A stretch of 64,000 nt of DNA from assembly GCF_042432905.1 (NCBI RefSeq), contig NZ_JBHLWI010000036.1, forward strand, positions 57,149-121,148. Direction: 5' to 3'. Both the position numbers and the translations under genes were made by a program. This DNA comes from Fontibacter flavus. Lineage in GTDB: Bacteria > Bacteroidota > Bacteroidia > Cytophagales > Cyclobacteriaceae. The notes under the pieces were generated by a model. That model ran no database searches, was not told the origin of the DNA, and was given only the letters and a program-made list of their open reading frames with translations. Below, piece after piece: positions 8,869 through 18,161 of this stretch. The first letter of the stretch is position 1; each line of letters starts with the position of its first letter.

Positions 8869-10287
8869 ATGAGTACTAAAAATCCACATTTGGATCCAAA
8901 CAAATTCCGTGATTCTTTGGGCACCGTCAAAGATGATGGAAAAAGAAATTGGATTTACCCTAAGAAAGTAAGTGGTAAATTTTACAAATGGAGGACCTAC
9001 CTTTCTTGGGTTCTTCTTGCCATTTTATTTGCAGGGCCATTTATCCAAGTTGGTGGAAGGCCTTATATGCTTTTCAATATATTTGAGCGGAAGTTTATCA
9101 TATTTGGAGCTGCATTTTGGCCACAGGATACGCATTTGCTTATCTTCTTGTTGCTCATTTTCTTTGTTTTCATCATTTTATTTACAGCTGTTTTTGGAAG
9201 AGTTTTCTGTGGTTGGGCCTGTCCTCAAACACTATTTATGGAGATGGTATTCCGTAAAATTGAATACCTTATCGAGGGTGATGCCAATCAGCAGCGCAAG
9301 CTCAACGCTATGCCCTGGACTGGGGAGAAGATTTGGAAAAAAGGATTGAAGATGACGATTTTCGTCATAATATCCCTGCTGATATCCCATATTGTAATGG
9401 CGTATTTGATAGGTGTCGATCAGGTGAAAGAAATAGTTTCCCAGCCTCCTTCTGCACATATGGCCGGTTTCATTGGGTTGATGGCCTTCACGGGTATTTT
9501 CCTATTTGTGTTTTCTTGGTTTCGGGAGCAGGCTTGTATTGTGGTGTGCCCATATGGTAGACTTCAAGGTGTCCTGTTGGATGCCAATACAATTAATGTT
9601 ACCTATGACCACGTCAGGGGTGAGCCAAGAGGCCCAATACGTAAAAACAAAATTGAGGAGTCACCAAAAGGAGACTGCGTGGATTGTAGTCTTTGCGTTC
9701 AGGTTTGTCCTACCGGTATTGATATTCGAAATGGAGTCCAAATGGAATGTGTGAATTGCACAGCCTGTATTGATGTCTGTGATGAAGTAATGGATAAAGT
9801 GGAGAGACCCCGGGGATTGATCCGCTATGCTTCGGATAATAGTGTCTTACAGGGGACCCAAAAATTGATCACCCCGAGGGTGAAATTATATTCCTTCCTA
9901 CTGGTCTTGTTGGTAGGGGCTTTTGTAGCCTTGATTGCTACTAGAGACGACCTTGGGGCTACAGTGACTAGGTTTAGAGGTATGACCTATCAGGCTAGAG
10001 AAACAGGCGAAATCAGTAATTTGTATGAAGTTACCTTCATTAATAAGACATTTGATTCTCAGTCAGTCACTTTAGAGCCTGAAGACGATAAATATCGAAT
10101 TGAAGTTGTTGGTGACCAAAATTGGACCTTGGATGGTCAGGAGAAGTTTGAAGGCAGGTTTTTTATCGTAACTGATGCCGAAAGTATCAAAACCAATCAG
10201 GAAAATATTGTACTTTACCTGACCCAAAACGGGGAGGTGATTGATAAGATCAAGACAAGTTTTGTGGGACCGATAGCTAAAAAATAG
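8869..10287 (+). CDS. ccoG: cbb3 oxidase accessory protein CcoG (FixG/RdxA), 4Fe-4S membrane protein
   Basis: CcoG is a polytopic iron-sulfur protein thought to reduce copper during cbb3 assembly. The sequence shows several membrane helices in the first ~220 residues, a CGWACPQ segment (114-120), a second VCPYGRLQ element, then two 4Fe-4S clusters: C270/C273/C276 with C280, and C294/C297/C300 with C304. A last helix at about 345-362 leads to a periplasmic Ig-like C-terminal domain, as usual in CcoG. At 472 aa the length is normal. It starts 76 bases after ccoP, beyond the hairpin at 8814-8851. Confidence 0.95.
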   Translation: MSTKNPHLDPNKFRDSLGTVKDDGKRNWIYPKKVSGKFYKWRTYLSWVLLAILFAGPFIQVGGRPYMLFNIFERKFIIFGAAFWPQDTHLLIFLLLIFFVFIILFTAVFGRVFCGWACPQTLFMEMVFRKIEYLIEGDANQQRKLNAMPWTGEKIWKKGLKMTIFVIISLLISHIVMAYLIGVDQVKEIVSQPPSAHMAGFIGLMAFTGIFLFVFSWFREQACIVVCPYGRLQGVLLDANTINVTYDHVRGEPRGPIRKNKIEESPKGDCVDCSLCVQVCPTGIDIRNGVQMECVNCTACIDVCDEVMDKVERPRGLIRYASDNSVLQGTQKLITPRVKLYSFLLVLLVGAFVALIATRDDLGATVTRFRGMTYQARETGEISNLYEVTFINKTFDSQSVTLEPEDDKYRIEVVGDQNWTLDGQEKFEGRFFIVTDAESIKTNQENIVLYLTQNGEVIDKIKTSFVGPIAKK

Positions 10288-10358
10288 CCAGAATTGAAAA
10301 ACTGAAATTGAAAAGAATAGTACAGGAAATTATTTATCAAGTTAAAAAATATTGAAAG

Positions 10359-10784
10359 ATGGATTGGGGAAAAGGAATCATAGTAACATTAGTAGCTTTT
10401 GGAGTATTGATCATCTCCATGGTTACCATTTGTGTCAGACAGGATGACATTCATTTGGTGACACAAAATTATTACGAGGAAGAAATCAAGTATCAGGATC
10501 AGATTGAGAAAATGATCAATGCCAACCAACTGGATCATGAGGTGCTGGTATATGATAATCAGTTGAAGATTGTTGATCTTCACTTGCCTGTTGGTTCTAA
10601 AGGAGTACTTTATTTATTCAGACCTTCAGATGCCAGGTTAGATCAAAAAATTACTTTTGACATTACAGATCCTTCAGTTAATTCTGTAGATGTCAAAAGC
10701 CTCAAGCCTGGATATTGGAAAGTAAAACTCACTTGGACAGAGAATGGGGTGGATTATTACAAGGAGGAAAAAATCAACATTTAA
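10359..10784 (+). CDS. ccoH: FixH family protein (CcoH), cbb3 assembly factor
   Basis: A 141-aa protein with one N-terminal membrane helix (about residues 6-26) and a periplasmic beta-rich domain. The segment DDIHLVTQNYYEEEIKYQDQI after the helix is characteristic of the FixH family, which assists metal or haem insertion into cbb3 oxidase. The stop codon is directly followed by the GTG start of the next gene, so the two are translationally coupled. Confidence 0.9.
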   Translation: MDWGKGIIVTLVAFGVLIISMVTICVRQDDIHLVTQNYYEEEIKYQDQIEKMINANQLDHEVLVYDNQLKIVDLHLPVGSKGVLYLFRPSDARLDQKITFDITDPSVNSVDVKSLKPGYWKVKLTWTENGVDYYKEEKINI

Positions 10785-11489
10785 GTGATCTGGACTGCGT
10801 TTCTTTTGGGTTTTTTGGGCTCATTCCATTGCTTGGGAATGTGCGGGCCGATTGCCTTGGCTGTTTCGTCTAAGGACAATTCTCCATTCCTGAAAAACAA
10901 AATTATTTATAACCTAGGAAGGACCTTGACTTATTCAGCTCTTGGAGGATTAATAGGATTTGTAGGTTTCTCTTTTTCCTTAACGGGAATTCAGCAATGG
11001 ATATCTATCGTGATGGGAGCAATAATTTTGTTGATGGCATTTTTTTATAAAAGATCAGAAAGATGGATAGCAAGTTCAGGATTGTTTGGTGCAGTATATA
11101 AACTCAAGTCTTCTCTCGGTTATTTTCTGAAGAAGGGAGGAACCTCAGCTTTTTTTGCCTCCGGCTTATTGAACGGTTTGCTTCCATGTGGGATGGTCTA
11201 TATTGCTTTGATTGCATCATTGGCGCTACAAAGCCCACTTCAGGGGGCTTTATATATGTTCTTTTTTGGGTTAGGGACAATTCCAATGCTAGTCGTGGTG
11301 ATGATTTCCGGTAAACTGATTTCACTTTCTTTGAGAACGAAACTGACTAAAGCGTTGCCTTATGTGGCTATGTTTATCGGGATACTTTTTATCGTCAGAG
11401 GATTGGGTTTGGGCATCCATTATATCAGTCCGAAATTTGCAGATACAGGATCATCAGCTGATTCAACTGAGATGGTAGTGTGTGATTAG
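10785..11489 (+). CDS. TauE/SafE (COG2836) family membrane protein of the cbb3 locus
   Basis: A 234-aa membrane protein with about six helices. The N-terminus FLLGFLGSFHCLGMCGPIAL is the hallmark of the COG2836 group, which is named after sulfite exporters but often sits in cbb3 or copper-handling operons, so a role in copper supply is likely though unproven. The second half repeats a similar pattern (SGLLNGLLPCGMVYIALIAS). It begins with GTG immediately after the ccoH stop. It is the last gene of the cco operon and faces hemN tail to tail. Confidence 0.85.
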   Translation: MIWTAFLLGFLGSFHCLGMCGPIALAVSSKDNSPFLKNKIIYNLGRTLTYSALGGLIGFVGFSFSLTGIQQWISIVMGAIILLMAFFYKRSERWIASSGLFGAVYKLKSSLGYFLKKGGTSAFFASGLLNGLLPCGMVYIALIASLALQSPLQGALYMFFFGLGTIPMLVVVMISGKLISLSLRTKLTKALPYVAMFIGILFIVRGLGLGIHYISPKFADTGSSADSTEMVVCD

Positions 11490-11516
11490 TTCATTTCTCT
11501 CAATGGGGTTTCCACA

Positions 11517-11549
11517 AAAAAACTGCCCCAAAATCTTTGAGACAGTTTT
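11517..11549. terminator. Bidirectional terminator between the cco operon and hemN
   Basis: Arms AAAACTG and CAGTTTT (11543-11549) enclose a ~19-base loop between two convergent genes; both strands have short T-rich flanks. An alternative wider pairing (TCTCAA at 11498 with TTGAGA at 11537, plus GGGG/CCCC inside) overlaps it. Confidence 0.5.
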
Positions 11550-11607
11550 ATAAAAATTAGAAGGGTTATCCGGGCTTAATTATAGTGCTGGTTAAATTTC
11601 TTTGATT

Positions 11608-12969
11608 TTAAATTGCTTTGCTGAATCCGAATTTTTGTTCTTCTTTTTCCTGCATTCGACTGTCGAACACCATACAGATATTTCGGATGAATGGCTGTCC
11701 TTCTGTTTTTATCTTTATTCCTGAAGCATCAAACTCAATTAAACCTTCCTCACGGAAAGTTTTTAAACGCTCCCAATTGTTTTTGCCCAATAAGGAATAA
11801 TAGCAGAAGTCCCAAGAAGCTTCTTGATTGCAGATGAGCTGTAAGATCAAATTCCTGTTTTTAATATCTTCTTTACTCATGATATGTCCTTTGCTGACTG
11901 CGAAATGCCCCAAACTTATCTGTTCTTTGTAAAGGTCTATTTCTTTGGTGTTTTGTGCATAAGCATAATACACATCAGAGATGGAGCTATTTCCTAAGCC
12001 TAGCAATATTTTGGATGGAGAGGTGGTATAACCCATGAAATTTCTGTGTAATGTCTTATTCTCTTTAGCAAGGTATAAAGGGTCATTCGAAAGAGCGAAA
12101 TGGTCCATTCCCACTTCCAGGTACCCCATTTTAGCCAATATTTCTTTACCTCTTTCGTAGAGTCCCCTTTTTTCGGATTCTTTTGGGAGGAATTGTTCAA
12201 AACTCTTTTGCGCAGGAAAAGCAGAAGGTAAATGCGCATAACTATAGAAAGCGATCCTGTCCGGTTTAAGCAGCGCAACTTGCTGGAAGGTGTCTGTGAT
12301 GGTCTCCAGTGTTTGGTGGGGCAAACCATAGATCAGATCAAAGTTCACAGAATCATAACCGATTTCTCTTGCGACATCGGTAGCTTCCTTTACCCTTTCG
12401 AAAGGCTGGATGCGATGAATGGCTTTTTGAACATCCAAATTGAAATCCTGAATACCATAGCTCACTCTTCTGAACCCTAAATTATAAAGGGTCTGAAGAT
12501 GCCCTCTTGTAGTATTATTTGGATGACCTTCAAAACTGAATTCAGCATCAGGCATGACTTCTGAACTTCCAATAATAAATCCAAGCATCTCTTTCAGAGA
12601 TTCAGGAGAGAAAAATGTCGGAGTTCCTCCTCCAAGATGGATGCCTGCTAATTTTGGACTAGTTCCCAATATTCTCAAATATGCATCCCATTCATTCATG
12701 ATAGAAGTGATGTAGGGAGTTTCTACTGCATGGTTTTTGGTGATGCGCTTATTGCAGCCACAATAAGTGCAAAGGCTTTCACAATAAGGGAGATGGATGT
12801 AAAGTGTGATGCCTTCTTCATCCCCAAAATCCTCATAAGCTTTTTTCACCATGCTGATCCAGCCTCTCTCATTCAGGTCATTTGACCATAAGGGGACGGT
12901 TGGGTAAGATGTATAGCGAGGTGCCGGTACATTGTACTTTTGGATAAGCTTTTCGGATATTGTATTCAT
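11608..12969 (-). CDS. hemN: Oxygen-independent coproporphyrinogen III oxidase
   Basis: This radical SAM enzyme decarboxylates coproporphyrinogen III to protoporphyrinogen IX without oxygen and so serves haem synthesis at low oxygen. The 4Fe-4S motif appears as YIHLPYCESLCTYCGC, giving CxxxCxxC at C63, C67, C70 with the extra C72 typical of true HemN. GGGTPTF (SAM binding) follows, and the C-terminal HemN domain is present. At 453 aa it is full length. It sits next to the cbb3 operon, whose product needs haem, and its upstream region carries an inverted repeat of the same TGACAT type. Confidence 0.95.
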   Translation of the reverse strand: MNTISEKLIQKYNVPAPRYTSYPTVPLWSNDLNERGWISMVKKAYEDFGDEEGITLYIHLPYCESLCTYCGCNKRITKNHAVETPYITSIMNEWDAYLRILGTSPKLAGIHLGGGTPTFFSPESLKEMLGFIIGSSEVMPDAEFSFEGHPNNTTRGHLQTLYNLGFRRVSYGIQDFNLDVQKAIHRIQPFERVKEATDVAREIGYDSVNFDLIYGLPHQTLETITDTFQQVALLKPDRIAFYSYAHLPSAFPAQKSFEQFLPKESEKRGLYERGKEILAKMGYLEVGMDHFALSNDPLYLAKENKTLHRNFMGYTTSPSKILLGLGNSSISDVYYAYAQNTKEIDLYKEQISLGHFAVSKGHIMSKEDIKNRNLILQLICNQEASWDFCYYSLLGKNNWERLKTFREEGLIEFDASGIKIKTEGQPFIRNICMVFDSRMQEKEEQKFGFSKAI

Positions 12970-13016
12970 AGCTTAAATATTTGATGCAAATTTCGAGGAA
13001 AGCACAGGCCTTTTTG

Positions 13017-13052
13017 ATGACATTAATCTAAGTACCAGCTGATAAATGTCAT
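13017..13052 (-). promoter_or_regulatory. Inverted repeat with TGACAT arms upstream of hemN
   Basis: ATGACATTAATC (13017-13028) and GATAAATGTCAT (13041-13052) pair at 11 of 12 positions across a 12-base spacer, 48-83 bases upstream of the hemN ATG. Read on the minus strand, the distal arm sits in AACATGACATTTAT, close to the operator at 2121. It is a probable regulator binding site shared with the cbb3 genes. Confidence 0.5.
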
Positions 13053-13184
13053 GTTTTTTGCATGATTTCCTGTCAACTCCATTTTTACTTCAGGACTATT
13101 TCAACAGCTGCAATAGTTTTTGGGGCAAAGCAGATATTTTAGCAGGAGGCTCTTTTTTTATCAGGCAGAGATTATTATGAACTC

Positions 13185-14828
13185 TTATACCTCTTTAAAT
13201 TCAAGCTTGCTGATGATGTCCAATGTTACATGTAACATCACTGCAGTGACGATGGACATGCCCAAACTCAGACCTAATAGCGCAAATACAAATTGATTGG
13301 ATATCAGGAAAGCGAAAAACCCAGCTCCAAGCGAGGGCGCAATGCCAAAGATAAAAACACCTCCTATAATCAAAGGTTTGATCAGTTTCCTGTCCCAACC
13401 TTCGTCAAAACCAACCTGCGTGGTCAGCGCAATTGCAAAACCTGTGGCGTAAAAAAGGACAAGAGACAAAGGAAAAAGAAGGATCAGCCAATAATTGAGC
13501 TGGGCTATCAAGACCGTTGGGACGATCAACACAATTCCCATAATCAGGGTTTGGTAAATGTCCAGTTTGATCATATTCCAGAACTTAGATGTCCAGGATG
13601 CGGGAATAATGATAAAATAGGGTTTTTTGAGATCTCCGACATTTGTCCGTCCCATTCCGCTAAAGAAATATATGAAGATCAAAAACGCCAAGTATCCATA
13701 AATCACCTGATGACTGAACCAATCAAAACGTGAAAGTACTGCGAAAATGATGGCGATCGAGGCAAAGCCCATTCCGAATAAACCTATCAAAGGATGATAA
13801 TCCTGACGATAGCTATTGACGTAATTTCTCCAGTACAGGGCTACCGCACCTGAACCGAAATTTTCCAAATCTAACTTCTTCTTGGCATTGATACTGATAT
13901 TGGCTTCGGAAGCTTCCCGTTTTCCCTTTGCAGTTTCTTTGACTTTCTCGTTGGATTTAGTGGCTTCCAGTACATCCTCATAATAATATCCGGCATTGGA
14001 TAATACAACTTGTACAATCAGGATAAAAGTTAATAGGTAAACCAGAATAAACCCGGAAGCAATCCAGATACTTTCATGGCCCAAATAGGTCAAAATGGCA
14101 CGACTCCAGCCTACTAAAGGAAAGAAGTCAAACCAAGGAGAACCAATCCAGGAAAACATTCCCTGCCAGAATTTTTCAGCCATCAAGCCTGGGATCAAGA
14201 CCATCAATCCCAAGATGATGCCCAGTCCAAACACACCATTTTTGATAAAAGGTAGAATGCCATATTTGGTGTTTAAAGTATAGACCAAAAACCTGATTGG
14301 CGAAAGGATAAAAAAGAACAGCATAATGCCCATAGTCATGATGCTGAGATTGAAGATGTTCAGGTCAAAGAGTTCGTTTAATTGGGCTGTACTGTAAAGG
14401 GTAAATAAAAAAGCACCACCCGTAGCAGGGAAAATTGCCCTGATCATGTAATAAAGGAGTATTTTGGAAGGCGCTGACGGAGAAGTAAACAATAAGTTCA
14501 CGTCTGCCATACTGAAGAAACTGACATTTTTCTTTGTGGATTGATATAGTTTGAACATCAAAAATGCCAATGCCGCCAATGTCAAGCCTCCAGTCATGTT
14601 CTGCACAGCATAATTGACTTCCTCTATTTGACCTGCTGCTTCCTGAATATCTTCCAGCTGGGAAGTGTCTATGCTAGAAGATTTGTCGCCTTTTCTAAAA
14701 TAAAAGAAACTGAAATACCCCACCACAAAAGCATAGGGCAAAAGCCTCAAGGGATTCTTGAGGATCAGTTTAATGTTATTGATCAGGATGAAAAGATCCT
14801 TCCTTAGCAGTAATTTAAACTCATTCAT
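13185..14828 (-). CDS. ABC exporter permease subunit
   Basis: A 547-aa polytopic membrane protein with about 12 hydrophobic segments and no ATPase motif. A short amphipathic start (MNEFKLLLRKDLFILINNIK) precedes the first helix, as in the putative ABC-exporter permeases of Gram-positives and Bacteroidota. A hydrophilic, Lys/Glu-rich loop (around VKETAKGKREASEA) divides two halves of roughly equal length. Its start overlaps the end of the ATPase gene by 8 bases, so the pair form one transporter. The substrate is unknown. Confidence 0.8.
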   Translation of the reverse strand: MNEFKLLLRKDLFILINNIKLILKNPLRLLPYAFVVGYFSFFYFRKGDKSSSIDTSQLEDIQEAAGQIEEVNYAVQNMTGGLTLAALAFLMFKLYQSTKKNVSFFSMADVNLLFTSPSAPSKILLYYMIRAIFPATGGAFLFTLYSTAQLNELFDLNIFNLSIMTMGIMLFFFILSPIRFLVYTLNTKYGILPFIKNGVFGLGIILGLMVLIPGLMAEKFWQGMFSWIGSPWFDFFPLVGWSRAILTYLGHESIWIASGFILVYLLTFILIVQVVLSNAGYYYEDVLEATKSNEKVKETAKGKREASEANISINAKKKLDLENFGSGAVALYWRNYVNSYRQDYHPLIGLFGMGFASIAIIFAVLSRFDWFSHQVIYGYLAFLIFIYFFSGMGRTNVGDLKKPYFIIIPASWTSKFWNMIKLDIYQTLIMGIVLIVPTVLIAQLNYWLILLFPLSLVLFYATGFAIALTTQVGFDEGWDRKLIKPLIIGGVFIFGIAPSLGAGFFAFLISNQFVFALLGLSLGMSIVTAVMLHVTLDIISKLEFKEV

Positions 14829-15537
14829 CTTTTGTCAATTCTAAAAATAAATCCTCCAGTGAGGCATCATTTTCCTGATTAAAGCTGGCTTTGAGGTTGC
14901 TCAAAGTGTCATTGCCGATGATATTGCCATCTTTCATGATCATTATCCTGTCTGCGATGCTTTCTACGCTATCTATCAGGTGAGTACTGACCAAGATGGT
15001 TTTGCCTTGCTCTTTCAGTTCTCTGAAAATTCTTTTGGTGTTTTTGATCGCTTTGGGATCAAGTCCGATCATGGGCTCATCGAAGAAAAGTACTTTTGGG
15101 TCAGGCAATAAAGCACAGCAGATAGAAACCTTTTGCCGCATGCCTTTAGATAAATCCCTGCCCAGTTTGTCTTTTTTATCTATAAGTTCATACATTTCCA
15201 TCCAGTGTTCAGCTTTTTGTTTCCAATCACTTACACTATAGGCCTGTGCAATAAACTGAAGGTGTTCCTGCACTGTAAGGAGGTCATACACATGCGGAGT
15301 TTCGGGGATATAGGAAAAAAGCTTCTTTGCTTCTACGCTCAGATGGTCATGACCACCAATTCGGATCTCACCGGCGGTCTTCCTCAATAAACCTACAATA
15401 CACTTCATTGTAGTGCTTTTTCCGGCACCGTTTGGCCCTAAAAGACCCACTACTTCACCACCTTCCAGAGAAAAATTGATGCCGTTTACTGCATATTGAT
15501 TTCCGTATTTTTTGATTAATCCTTCAACTTCTAGCAT
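14821..15537 (-). CDS. ABC transporter ATP-binding protein
   Basis: A 238-aa nucleotide-binding subunit. Walker A is GPNGAGKST (34-42), the ABC signature is LSKGMRQ (129-135) and Walker B is VLFFDEP (149-155); the Q-loop and the H-loop (VSTHL) are also present. The signature LSKGMRQ is typical of DrrA/CcmA-like exporters. It is translationally coupled to the downstream permease gene. What is exported cannot be told from sequence. Confidence 0.93.
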   Translation of the reverse strand: MLEVEGLIKKYGNQYAVNGINFSLEGGEVVGLLGPNGAGKSTTMKCIVGLLRKTAGEIRIGGHDHLSVEAKKLFSYIPETPHVYDLLTVQEHLQFIAQAYSVSDWKQKAEHWMEMYELIDKKDKLGRDLSKGMRQKVSICCALLPDPKVLFFDEPMIGLDPKAIKNTKRIFRELKEQGKTILVSTHLIDSVESIADRIMIMKDGNIIGNDTLSNLKASFNQENDASLEDLFLELTKDE

Positions 15538-15664
15538 GTAACTTTAAAAATTTGAACACCCAATATTAAACTATTGCTGTGAAATAAGGTTGCATCTATT
15601 TCAATTTAAGTCAAAAGCTCAGTTAAAGAGTTGAATGTTCGGAGAATTCAGTGAGTTGGGTAAA

Positions 15665-16285
15665 TTAAAAAGCGATTCCCCATTTGATCAACAAACTGTT
15701 AAAAACATAGGACTCTTCCCGAACGGAAATAAACCCAGGAGGTAGACTGGACTCACCGATATTGCTTAAACTTCCTGTTCCTGATTTCATCCCGTCATAG
15801 AAAAATGCATATTGCCTTTTATATCCCAAAGACCAGGTGTAAGCTCTTTTGCTGTTTTTGGAGTTTCTTTTGATGCCAAGACTGGGACTGAACATGAATC
15901 CCCCTTCATGCCATTGTTCGGACCATTCATTGGCAGTTCTTTTTTCCAGCCAAGCTGAGGCATATCCGAGGTCTATTCCTGCATAAGGAGAAGTCCTCTT
16001 ACCATTTTCCTTATAACCCCTCCATCCAAAAGCTATCGGCATCAATTTGATGTCAGGGTAGCTGTTTATCCCCAAAAGAATCCCTACTGCATGGTTTGGT
16101 TTTACTTTTACACCATTGAAGCTTTCTAAAGAAAAATTCACCCTCAGGTCATGACTGTCATCCCAAACTTTCACTCTCCCTAACATCGGACCAATTTCCG
16201 TTTGGCTGAAAAAATTATTTTCCTGGGCTAATCCTGAAATTCCTGACAAAAAGGTAAAAGCGAGAGCGAATAGAAGTTTTTTCAT
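15665..16285 (-). CDS. Exported protein of unknown function, probable outer-membrane beta-barrel
   Basis: A 206-aa protein with a Sec signal peptide (MKKLLFALAFTFLSGISGLA, then Q). The mature part is rich in alternating aromatic and polar residues and ends in LLIKWGIAF, with the terminal Phe usual for outer-membrane barrels. It contains short amphipathic strands such as FSPSLGIKRNSKNSKRAY. It lies 52 bases after the LVIVD lipoprotein gene on the same strand and may be co-transcribed with it. I do not recognise the family. Confidence 0.65.
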   Translation of the reverse strand: MKKLLFALAFTFLSGISGLAQENNFFSQTEIGPMLGRVKVWDDSHDLRVNFSLESFNGVKVKPNHAVGILLGINSYPDIKLMPIAFGWRGYKENGKRTSPYAGIDLGYASAWLEKRTANEWSEQWHEGGFMFSPSLGIKRNSKNSKRAYTWSLGYKRQYAFFYDGMKSGTGSLSNIGESSLPPGFISVREESYVFNSLLIKWGIAF

Positions 16286-16337
16286 CTTGATTCAAAAGAC
16301 ACAAAATATAATCCCAAAGAGTTTGATGGGGATCAAA

Positions 16338-17609
16338 CTATACGATAACTGGATTGTTAACTTGGATACAGCTAAGTGGCTTCAGTTTTGAAGGAGTAGT
16401 ATAATCAAATTGACAAACACCTTCCGGTCCAATAACAATCAGGGATTTTGGTCCTGCGATGATGTCTACAGATTTCATGCTTTTGAGAAACTCCAGCTGG
16501 TTTTTGTCAATATTCATGACATCAGCGACATTGAAGCTTTTTAAACCATGTTTCCCTTCGGCAAGGTAGAGGTAATCCCCTGTCAGACTCAAACCATGTG
16601 GGTTGAGCATTTCATAAGCTTTCACCAATTTAGGAGCATAGGGATTTTTAATATCCACTACCTGAAGTTCGTCTACTCCAAATCGGCAGTTGATGCCAGA
16701 GCGCAGCGTAACAAAAGCAAATTCTTCATTCACAACTACAGGGTCACAGGCAGTGATGTGCTGGTAGACAGCCATTTTCTGAGGAGAAGAAGGGCTGGAA
16801 GCGTCATAGATATGCATGCCTGTATTGGAGCCTATGAACAATTTTTCCTGAAAAGGGAAAATGGTCTCAATACCCCAGCCAAGATTCAGATTGGTGATAT
16901 GCTTAGGGTCTGCTTCCTGATTCACATCAAACACGCGTAAACTATAATCATCAACCGCATACAAGTGACCACTCATCAACGTAAACCTGGCCATGGAACC
17001 TCCTTGGCCATAGTTTTGCCCAGATCCACTAAATGATGCCAATGCATCGGATCTCTCCATCCCCCACCAAGGTCTTCCCCAGCCCCACATCATTTCTGAT
17101 TCAGTGGTCATTACTGTATCCTTATAGGTGATGATGGTACTTTTTTCCAAATCGACAAACATGTGTTCAAAAACATCTTCAATTCTTTTGATCAAATTGA
17201 TGTTTCTGATATCACTGATGTCAAAAGCCAATAAGTCTACATAGCTATCTGCGTAAAGAATATTGTTGTTGATGGCTAAATCAACATTTCCCGGAATGTT
17301 GATGAAATTCAAATTTGAAGGAGAGGAAGGATTGGAATTGTCCAAAATATGAATCCCTTTCTGTGGCTCATTGATCAAAAGATAATCCCCATAAATATAT
17401 ATTTTCCCGGGATTGTCTAAGGGTTTGCTTGGTTCTATGATGATGTCAGATTCCCGTACGGTACTCATTTCTAAGAATAATGGGATCTTTGTTCTATAAG
17501 TGTATGAGCTGCTTACCTCATCATGGCAGGAGGGAAGCGTCAAGAACATCATTATCGTTAAAACGGCGAAGACAGGCCAGCTGAAAATCTGTATTAAACG
17601 TTTTTTCAT
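16338..17609 (-). CDS. LVIVD-repeat beta-propeller lipoprotein
   Basis: A 423-aa lipoprotein: basic start, hydrophobic core, then the lipobox LPSC with Cys28. The mature part has repeating units ending in a hydrophobic-Asp pattern such as GIHILDNSNPSSPSNLNFI, LLAFDISDIRNINLI, SLRVFDVNQEADPKHI and LQVVDIKNPYAPKLV. These are LVIVD repeats, which fold as a beta-propeller on the cell surface or in the periplasm. Such proteins are common and functionally uncharacterised in Bacteroidota. The Gly/Trp-rich insert around WGWGRPWWGMERS interrupts one blade. Confidence 0.8.
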   Translation of the reverse strand: MKKRLIQIFSWPVFAVLTIMMFLTLPSCHDEVSSSYTYRTKIPLFLEMSTVRESDIIIEPSKPLDNPGKIYIYGDYLLINEPQKGIHILDNSNPSSPSNLNFINIPGNVDLAINNNILYADSYVDLLAFDISDIRNINLIKRIEDVFEHMFVDLEKSTIITYKDTVMTTESEMMWGWGRPWWGMERSDALASFSGSGQNYGQGGSMARFTLMSGHLYAVDDYSLRVFDVNQEADPKHITNLNLGWGIETIFPFQEKLFIGSNTGMHIYDASSPSSPQKMAVYQHITACDPVVVNEEFAFVTLRSGINCRFGVDELQVVDIKNPYAPKLVKAYEMLNPHGLSLTGDYLYLAEGKHGLKSFNVADVMNIDKNQLEFLKSMKSVDIIAGPKSLIVIGPEGVCQFDYTTPSKLKPLSCIQVNNPVIV

Positions 17610-17711
17610 AAGTCAAGCAGGTTAAATAGTGGCATGGTTGATATCTACAAGACGTCATTACCTACTCATGCGCTACAAGGGATTGAAAAAAAATAAAAAA
17701 ATTTTGGGTCA

Positions 17712-18125
17712 TCAATCCATTTTCTCTTTCAACTTTCTTTCAAAATTCAGAAAAGAGTTGAAATATTTCCTAATTATATTTCCGGTCAGGTCCCTTTGAA
17801 AATCTTCCGGATAGAGTGGGTCATACTTGATCCTGTCAATGATCATGTCCAGCCAAGCCTTGCCATCATCAATCAAATCCTCATTGAATGCTTCCACTGT
17901 CGTGTCTCTTGGTCCAAGATGGTTATTTCTGCCCATTTTTTTAAAATATTCACCGATTGTTTTAAGAGCTAGTTCATGGGTGATTTCAAATGAACGGATA
18001 ACCCTTTTTTGGGATTTCTCATCCAAATCATGGCTTTTTGCTGATTTGATGATGTCCTCAAGTTCATCCAGAGATTCTTTGAAGTCAGCAAAACATTTTT
18101 CGCAGGTTAATGGGGTAGTTTTCAT
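17712..18125 (-). CDS. HI0074-family HEPN protein (nucleotidyltransferase substrate-binding-like), orphan
   Basis: A 137-aa all-helical protein. The segment RVIRSFEITHELALKTIGEY fits the HI0074 (TIGR01987-type) family, whose members pair with a small MNT nucleotidyltransferase in two-gene modules, some of them toxin-antitoxin systems. R44 and H50 form an Rx5H arrangement, within the HEPN RNase motif Rx4-6H, so ribonuclease activity is conceivable. A CxxC (CEKC, residues 8-11) near the N-terminus is unusual. No MNT gene lies on either side: upstream is htrA (36 bases) and downstream the LVIVD gene (102 bases). Confidence 0.7.
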   Translation of the reverse strand: MKTTPLTCEKCFADFKESLDELEDIIKSAKSHDLDEKSQKRVIRSFEITHELALKTIGEYFKKMGRNNHLGPRDTTVEAFNEDLIDDGKAWLDMIIDRIKYDPLYPEDFQRDLTGNIIRKYFNSFLNFERKLKEKMD

Positions 18126-18161
18126 GAGCTTTTCTCTTTGCTTTAAGTTACAAAAAAAATA

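Noticed and set aside
17641..17711. A missing MNT nucleotidyltransferase partner next to the HEPN gene
   Set aside because: The gap of about 100 bases is far too short and shows no such frame.
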